Part shown: positions 57,411 through 64,000 of the stretch, in pieces
How positions within the stretch are numbered: position 1 is the first letter of the stretch
Layout: each line of letters starts with the position of its first letter
From: Paulownia fortunei
Lineage: Eukaryota; Streptophyta; Magnoliopsida; Lamiales; Paulowniaceae
DNA: 64,000 nucleotides
Direction: 5' to 3'
NCBI GenBank assembly: GCA_019321725.1
Contig: JAGSPU010000277.1
Location: forward strand, 39,763 to 103,762
Made by a program: the position numbers and the translations under genes
The notes under the pieces: model-generated
Told to the model about the DNA's origin: nothing
The model's input: the letters and a program-made list of their open reading frames with translations, nothing else
Database searches by the model: none

Positions 57411-59701
57411 TGTAATGCCAATTCTCAATTCTCTCCTATATAGCCAATAATAAGCATTTTGCATGAATTTGCATCTAATCAATGTGCATTATTGAATTAT
57501 GGCTTACAAATAGCATGATTGCACGAACATGAATAATTGTTATTATATGCTTCAGTTATGATTTAACATGCATTAGTACATGAAATATGAGATCAAACTT
57601 TCATTTCTTAATTTAACATATTCCTTAAGTGCCCTTTTTGCAGTGAAAAGCTCGGTATCTCGGTTAAGGAAGATTGATGTGTTGAATGGCTATGAAATGA
57701 ATTATTTGTATTGCTCCATACTAGTTATATGCTAAAGTGATTAATTGTCTAAATATTTACTTGAAATATGTTACATTGGCTAAGAACTAAAAGTATGCAC
57801 AATGGTGCAATTTGATTGGTTGGTTGACTAGGTTGCATAAAACCATTCTAAACCGCATTGCACTTGATTATAACACCAAAGCATCAATTTTTGTCATCTC
57901 CTAGCCCATGAACGTGGCTTTTGGCATGAGAAGACACCAAGCATGATGCAACCAATCATCACCCTCCACTTACCTCTCTTTGAAAGGTCAAAGAAATCAT
58001 TTTCATCCATATTTCTTGTGGAAGCACCTCAAAAACGACCAGCCCTTATTCTCCTAAGTTTCTCCCAAATTTCTACACTCTCATACTCACAAAAGTTGAA
58101 TTCAATCCATAGGAATCCATAGAACACAAGCTAGAACAAGTTTCCATCCTTTTAAGCTTGAAAACCGTTGATTTTGAAGCTTAAATCCAACTTAATCAAG
58201 GTATATTCTTTTTCAATGTTTCTTATGATGAATTTGTAGTATCTTGGATGGTTACATGTTTTAGTATGCTTTTGTATGATTGAAAACTTAAGTAAGTTAC
58301 ACTTGAAGCCAAAACCAAGCTAGTTAAGCTAATTTTTAGCAAAATTGATAGTCTTGTGAAATTGTTTAATTTACTTGTTTCTATTGATTTTGTAATGCTT
58401 ATATGTGTTTGGAAGTTTCTTTGAATGATTGAAAACAATAGCAATTAGTTTGCTTAATTGAAGGTTAGAATCAATTTAAGTTAGAATCAAGTTTACGTCA
58501 TTTTAATTCGGATTGTGTTCATGTTTTAGGGGCTGCCCTAATAATATATTTGAATTATTAGTTATTTAATGGCTGCCCTAATGTTTAATATTTTGAATTA
58601 GTAGTAAAATATGGAGTATGCATTGTTTTTAAGGTTATGTAATTGATATGTAATTCTTTACAAAAGATTGAAAAGTGTATATAAACTTTAACTAGAATAG
58701 ACTAAATGATTTATAAAAAGGATATTAAATGGTACATGATTTGATTATGTTAGGCCTTTAACACATCCTATCTTCCAAAGAGATTGGCCTTTTCACCTAG
58801 CACAAAGTGGACTTGAGGTAAGTTGAAGCTTTCATTTGGTGTATCACAAGAATCATATAATGTTTGTTCATGTTTTAATGTGATTGTTGTTGTTTGTCAA
58901 ATGATGTAATGTTTGATGCATTTATGGTTTATGAAGCATGATACTATTAAGAATATAATGAGGTTTTTGAAAAGGAAGTATGGTACTTGATTGATGGTCG
59001 GGTAGACAAGGGACGCGGGAGGGACCGGCGGACCCAACAAATGGTGGCAAATACTTGAGGTTGAAAAACCGGTATAGGAAAGCCACAATGAATGAGATAG
59101 AATACGGCTAATACCTGAGGTTGAAAGACCAAGTATGGAAACCCCGTATTAGTTCTCTTATTGGCCAATCATTATGAACAGGTTCCGAAAACTATGGTCT
59201 ATCACTATTAGTTAGGTACCACACTTCAAGGGCCCTAAAGAATGATTTATGAATGAAAATTATTAAATAGAATATTGCATTTAATGATTTATGAGATGTG
59301 CATATATGTTATTTGTTATTGCATCAGTTTCACCTTACTGAGCCTTTAGCTCATTAGATTCATGTGATGCAGGTGGAAATGTACAGGTTTAGAGGTTGAC
59401 TGAGTCTCTAGAGCGGCCGGACAGAGATTTGTTCATATGCCATGCTTCGACTGTTTTGTAGTTTATTTTGAAAACTAGTTTTGTTTTTAAATAAGCCGCT
59501 CTGTTATGGTTTTGTAAACAGATGTACTCAGTTTTGATATATGTATATGGTGTGTTAAAATGATTCAAGTTCTTTCTCTTATAGCTAAGAATGGGAACTT
59601 TTATTAAAAACCATAACTCTAGTAAAGATGAAAAATTAACATTTCTTGACTTAACTGTATCAGTTTGTTTAGGCTCTGCAGTTAGGTTAAGGGGTGTTAC
59701 A
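57411..59701 (+). repeat. 5' LTR (2291 bp)
   Basis: Starts TGTAATGCCA and ends TGTTACA. It aligns end to end with the solo LTR 269-2567 (2299 bp) and with the fragment 13262-13832. The left flank's last five bases are TCTTT, the expected target duplication; the partner lies outside the window. The short minus frames 58223-58444, 58897-59088 and 58947-59168 are not genes. Confidence 0.9.
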
Positions 59702-59706
59702 GTTTG

Positions 59707-59718
59707 TGGTATCAGAGC
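59707..59718 (+). other. tRNA-iMet primer-binding site
   Basis: TGGTATCAGAGC, five bases after the LTR end; perfect. Confidence 0.9.
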
Positions 59719-59902
59719 GGAGGTTTAGTCGTTCCTGTAGACAGAAGAAGGCATATGAACACATCCTGGCTGGGAAACTTGGTCAACTATGTTTATTTGC
59801 TTTTATGTTTATTTGATTATATTTCATTCCATGTTATTGTCATGATTATGCATTTATTATTGGCTAATGAATGGAATGAGACTGGGCAATGCATATCAGG
59901 TC

Positions 59903-60950
59903 ATGGCACCAAAAAGGAAGACAATGGATGATCATGAGGGTAATCATAGTGTGGTGGATAATTTGACTGATCTCATTCAACAACAAACTAGAATGCATGG
60001 TGAACAGATACAACAATTGCTAGATATGCAACAAAGAACCCAAGAACAGAATCAGCGCCTTCCTCCACCACAAGCTCGACAGGATCCTTCACAGGCTGTA
60101 TATGAGAAGTTTAGAAAGATGGAACCGGTTGATTTTAATGGTGGGTCTGATCCCATGGTTGCAGAGGAATGGGTGAAATCTTTGGACACTATCTTTGACT
60201 ACATGCGAATTGATGATGCTGAGAAGGTACTCTGTGCAATTTTCTTGTTGAAGAAGGATGCTAGAACTGGTGGGAAGGAGCTAAACTTGCAGTGAATATG
60301 GAAGAACTAACTTGGGAGAGGTTTAAAACAATCTTTTATGATAAGTATTTCACCAGGGATGCTAGGTCACTCAGAGTAAAGGAATTCTTGGAGTTAAAAC
60401 AAGGAGGATGTCTGTATGTGATTATGTGAGAAAATTTGAACAGGGTTGCAAGTATGTGCCATACATTGCCAGAGACAACAATGAGAAGATGGATCATTTC
60501 TTGAGGGGCCTTAATCCTGAAATTAGAAGAGATGTGAGAATGTCTTCAGTAACAGAGTTTAGAGAACTGGTGGACAAGCTTTGATGGCTGATTTAGATGA
60601 GAAAGAGATTGAGAAATTCCAACAACAAAAGAAGCAAGTATTCACTCCAAGAAATCTAAACCAGTGGAAGAAAGGAGAGCAAAAATTAAGCCAAGGGAAT
60701 GAAAAGCGTCCTAGAGTTGGACAGACTTCTTCTACAATTGAAAGGCCTAAATGTACTAAGTGTGGGAAGAATCATTTTGGGGAATGCTATAGTGGTACTA
60801 ATCGTTGCTTTAAGTGTAAAAAGCCTGGACATATAGCAAAGGATTGCCCAACAGTACAGGGGAAAGTTCAGGGGAGAGTGTATGCAATGACACAAGAACA
60901 AGCTGATGCAGATGCTTCCGTAGTCACAGGTACTATTTTAATTTTGGGAT
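59903..60950 (+). pseudogene. Gag with four apparent frameshifts
   Basis: The likely start is the ATG at 59903 (M-A-P-K-R-K). An in-frame ATG at 59867 is also possible. The capsid-like core follows (F-N-G-G-S-D-P-M, about 60135; later L-E-L-K-Q-G-G). Near the C-terminus lie a C-T-K-C-G-K-N-H motif and a classical C-X2-C-X4-H-X4-C knuckle at 60806-60847. Frame breaks lie at about 60267, 60406, 60578 and 60943. Each would be resolved by a single extra base. Gag packages element RNA in cytoplasmic particles. Without a read check I treat it as broken. Confidence 0.85.
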
Positions 60951-60963
60951 ACCTGCAATTGCA

Positions 60964-63030
60964 TTGATAGATTCTGGATCTACGCATTCATTTGCATCAT
61001 GTGCATTTGTGAGAAAATTGGGCATTACACCAGATTTATTAAAAGTAAGGTACAGTGTGACTGTTCCATCTGGGGAAGAAATGGATTCCAACCAAATGTT
61101 AAGGGCTTGTTCTATTCAGATTAGTGATAGGACTCTCTATGCAGATCTTGTTGTTTTACCGATGCCAAATTTTGAGGTTATTCTAGGTATGGATTGGCTT
61201 ACCAAATATCATGCAACAATTGATTGTAATAAGAAGATTGTGATTTTTCAGCCACCTGGGGAAGAACAGTTTATGTTTAATGGTATCTCATTCTCACGGT
61301 CCTTACCAATTATATCTGCTTTGAAAGCTCAAAAGATGTTGAATAAAGGTTGTGTTGGGTATTTGGCAAGTGTTCTGGACACCTCAGTTGAAGCACAATT
61401 AAAGCCAGAAAATGTAGATGTGGTTCAAGAATTTGTTGAGGTATTTCCAGATGATTTACCGGGACTACCACCGAATCGAGAGATCGAATTTGTGATTGAT
61501 GTTATGCCAGGAACTACTTCTATTTCTAAAGCACCATACCGAATGGCACCAACAGAATTGAAAGAGTTAAAAGTTCAATTGCAAGAATTGCTTGATAAGG
61601 GTTTTATTCGCCCTAGTTATTCTCCTTGGGGAGCACCTGTGTTGTTCGTGAAAAAGAAGGATGGTACATTGCGGTTGTGCATTGATTATAGAGAGCTGAA
61701 TAAGATAACAGTCAAGAATAAGTATCCACTCCCAAGAATAGATGATTTGTTTGATCAATTGCAGGGAGCATCTGTATTTTCTAAGATTGATTTGCGTTCT
61801 GGGTATCATCAATTGAAGATCAAGGAAGAAGACATACCAAAGACTGCATTCCGAACAAGGTATGGACATTATGAATTTCTAGTGATGCCTTTCGGTTTAA
61901 CCAATGCCCCTGCAGCTTTTATGGATCTAATGAATAGGGTGTTCAAGCAATATCTCGATAAATTTGTGATTGTGTTTATTGATGACATCCTAATTTATTC
62001 ACGTGATAAAGAAGAGCACAAGGAACATTTGAAGATTGTGCTGCAAGTTCTTAAAGAAAAACAGTTGTATGCTAAATTCAAGAAGTGTGAGTTTTGGCTT
62101 GAACAAGTGGTATTCCTAGGTCATGTAGTATCAAAGGATGGTATTTCTGTTGATCCGAGCAAGGTAGAAGCTGTCATTAAGTGGCCAACACCAACAAATG
62201 TATCAGAAGTAAGGAGTTTCTTGGGATTAGCAGGGTACTATCGACGATTTGTTCAGGGGTTTTCAAAGATAGCAACTCCAATGACAATGTTGACAAGAAA
62301 GAATGTGAAGTTCTTGTGGACCAATGCTTGTGAAAGAAGTTTTGAAGAACTGAAACAAAAATTGACTACAGCTCCTGTTCTTACCATTCCAACTGGAATT
62401 GGTGGATTCGTGGTGTATAGCGACGCTTCAAAAAATGGTTTGGGTGCTGTTTTGATGCAAAATGGGAAGGTTATTGCCTATGCTTCAAGGCAATTGAAGG
62501 AATATGAAAAGAATTATCCAACCCATGATTTGGAACTTGCTGCTGTGGTTTTTGCCTTGAAAATTTGGAGACATTATTTGTATGGTGAGAAGTGTGAGAT
62601 ATACACAGATCATAAGAGTTTGAAGTACTTCTTTACCCAAAAAGAGTTGAATATGAGACAAAGAAGATGGTTAGAACTTGTGAAGGATTATGATTGTGTG
62701 ATCAACTATCATCCTGGTAAAGCGAATGTGGTTGCAGATGCATTGAGCAGAAAATCCACGTCTTCTCTTTTTGTTATACAAAAGTCAATATTACTGGATT
62801 TGCAGAGATTAGAGCTTGAAATTGTACCTAAAGGGAAAAAGTGTTTGTTGTCAGCCTTAGTGTTGAGACCTGTACTTCAAGATAGAATTAGAGAAGGTCA
62901 AAAGGTGGACACACATTTGTGTAGATTGAAAAGAATGATTGAGGTTGGAAAGAGGCCAGACTTCTCTATTACTGATGATGGATTATTCGATATAAAGGGA
63001 GACTGTGTGTGCCGTTTGACAAGGCCATGA
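60964..63030 (+). CDS. Ty3/gypsy pol: protease, reverse transcriptase, RNase H (688 aa frame)
   Basis: A long uninterrupted frame that copies element RNA into cDNA. The protease motif D-S-G-S is at residues 3-6. RT spans about residues 180-430, with [13 protein letters not shown], the F-I-D-D catalytic box (D340-D341) and L-G-H-V-V. RNase H spans about 480-600, with Y-S-D-A-S (D487), T-D-H-K-S and A-D-A-L-S-R-K-S. The ATG at 60964 is only where this frame opens; the natural polyprotein should enter from gag across the break at about 60943. The frame ends by frameshift at about 63000, not at a natural terminus. All catalytic residues I can place are present. Confidence 0.92.
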   Translation: MIDSGSTHSFASCAFVRKLGITPDLLKVRYSVTVPSGEEMDSNQMLRACSIQISDRTLYADLVVLPMPNFEVILGMDWLTKYHATIDCNKKIVIFQPPGEEQFMFNGISFSRSLPIISALKAQKMLNKGCVGYLASVLDTSVEAQLKPENVDVVQEFVEVFPDDLPGLPPNREIEFVIDVMPGTTSISKAPYRMAPTELKELKVQLQELLDKGFIRPSYSPWGAPVLFVKKKDGTLRLCIDYRELNKITVKNKYPLPRIDDLFDQLQGASVFSKIDLRSGYHQLKIKEEDIPKTAFRTRYGHYEFLVMPFGLTNAPAAFMDLMNRVFKQYLDKFVIVFIDDILIYSRDKEEHKEHLKIVLQVLKEKQLYAKFKKCEFWLEQVVFLGHVVSKDGISVDPSKVEAVIKWPTPTNVSEVRSFLGLAGYYRRFVQGFSKIATPMTMLTRKNVKFLWTNACERSFEELKQKLTTAPVLTIPTGIGGFVVYSDASKNGLGAVLMQNGKVIAYASRQLKEYEKNYPTHDLELAAVVFALKIWRHYLYGEKCEIYTDHKSLKYFFTQKELNMRQRRWLELVKDYDCVINYHPGKANVVADALSRKSTSSLFVIQKSILLDLQRLELEIVPKGKKCLLSALVLRPVLQDRIREGQKVDTHLCRLKRMIEVGKRPDFSITDDGLFDIKGDCVCRLTRP

Positions 63031-64000
63031 AAGGAGATATTTTAGAAGAAGCTCATACTACTCCTTACTCAGTACACCCAGGTAGCACAAAAATGTATAA
63101 GGACTTACAACAACATTATTGGTGGCCTAAAATGAAGAGAGATATAGCAAAATTTGTGGCTGAATGTCTAACTTGTCAACAAGTTAAGATTGAACATCAA
63201 AGACCATCAGGGTTGTTGAAGCCTTTTTGATTCCAGAGTGGAAATGGGAGCACATTACAATGGACTTTGTGCTTGGATTACCTAGAACACAAAAGGGGTA
63301 TAATTCCATATGGGTGATTGTTGATAGATTAACTAAATCAGCCCATTTTCTTCCAGTGAAATCCACATACAATATGGACCAGTATGCTCAACAATATATT
63401 AAAGAGATAGTCAGGTTACATGGGGTGCCAGTTTCAATAGTGTCTGACAGAGATCCTAAGTTTACATCTATATTTTGGAAGAGCTTACACAGTGCCATGG
63501 GAACAAAACTTGCATTCAGTACAACATTTCATCCACAAAGTGACGGGCAATCAGAAAGGGTTATTCAAATATTAGAGGATATGTTAAGAGCTTGTGTGCT
63601 AGATTTTCAAGGGAGTTGGGATGCAAAGCTTCCATTAGTGGAGTTTACTTATAATAATAGCTACCAATCAACAATTGGAATGGCGCCTTATGAAGCATTG
63701 TATGGAAGGAAATGTAGATCTCCAGTTCATTGGGATGAAGTTGGAGAACGAAGCCTACTTGGTCCAGAAATAGTTCAACATACCGCTAAGGTAGTGGAGA
63801 AGATACGAGAGAGAATGAAGATTGCGCAGAGTAGACAGAAAAGTTATGCAGATAAACGGAGAAAAGATCTAGAGTTTGCCATTGGGGATCATGTGTTCTT
63901 AAAAGTAGCTCCCATGAAAGGTGTTATGAGATTTGGAAAGAAAGGAAAACTCAGTCCAAGGTATGTCGGCCCATTCGAGATTCTCGAAAGAGTTGGTGAT
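63009..64000 (+). CDS. Ty3/gypsy integrase, frameshifted, 3' end outside window
   Basis: Zinc module with H-P-G-S-T-K-M-Y and C-L-T-C-Q (63075-63180) in the frame 63009-63230. After a one-base frame break at about 63225 the catalytic core continues open to the window end (63227-64000). It has T-M-D-F-V, V-S-D-R-D and Q-S-E-R (D, D, E with 35-residue spacing), then R-Y-V-G-P-F of the GPY/F module at the very end. A chromodomain, as in the copy at 42319, is expected beyond 64000. The closest relative in the window is the integrase at 41125-42318. Confidence 0.85.

Larger units (their letters stand above)
57411..64000 (+). mobile_element. Young Tekay/Del-type gypsy element, runs off the window
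   Basis: 5' LTR (57411-59701), intact PBS, gag, protease, RT, RNase H and integrase follow in order with all key motifs. The 3' end lies beyond 64000. Frame is lost at six places, each explained by one missing base; no in-frame nonsense substitution was seen. It inserted into the old element on its left. It belongs to the same family as the solo LTR at 269-2567. Confidence 0.92.

Overview
This is nuclear DNA from a flowering plant, most likely a eudicot. It is AT-rich, lacks dense bacterial-style coding, carries spliced genes, and consists largely of nested, mostly decayed LTR retrotransposons. I recognise no host gene except two small ones in a gene island at about 45.7-50.3 kb. The species cannot be named from the sequence.

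Left arm (1-44.6 kb). An Athila-type Ty3/gypsy relic runs on the minus strand (1-5270). A Tekay/Del-type solo LTR with a perfect 5-bp target-site duplication sits inside it (269-2567). A diffuse AT-rich zone follows (5.3-13.3 kb) with traces of Ty1/copia-like sequence. A fragment of the same solo-LTR family (13262-13832) is cut by a second Athila copy (13833-20490). That copy is fused to a third, also truncated (20491-28722). A degenerate minus-strand copia element of SIRE-like aspect occupies about 30.6-37.2 kb. A plus-strand copia end (37231-37718, continuing at 44329) is split by a complete but internally deleted Tekay/Del-type element (37719-44328, target duplication GATGG).

Gene island. 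A three-exon gene (45708-46731, +) encodes a probable GPI-anchored lipid-transfer protein with a signal peptide, a full eight-cysteine motif and a hydrophobic C-terminus. Tail to tail with it is a two-exon gene (47301-50328, -) for a 199-residue chloroplast-targeted single-pass membrane protein. It resembles subunit PnsB5/NDH18 of the photosynthetic NDH complex; I assign this from memory of the family. Its 2.4-kb intron holds a 246-bp-period duplication and a MITE-like inverted repeat.

Right arm (51.6-64 kb). An old Tekay/Del-type element (LTR 51584-54354, degenerate internal region) is interrupted at 57410. The interrupting element is a much younger one of the solo-LTR family (57411 to beyond the window end). 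Its gag-pol is open apart from six apparent single-base losses.

The strongest observations are structural. The two LTRs of the 37.7-44.3 kb element lack different segments, and one carries a duplicated TATA module. The frameshifts in the young element look like single-base losses, mostly in homopolymers. Both Athila reverse transcriptases read D-N where the catalytic D-D pair is expected. The oldest right-arm LTR abuts a promoter-like TATA sequence. I see no CRISPR array, rRNA or tRNA gene, or convincing novel protein system.
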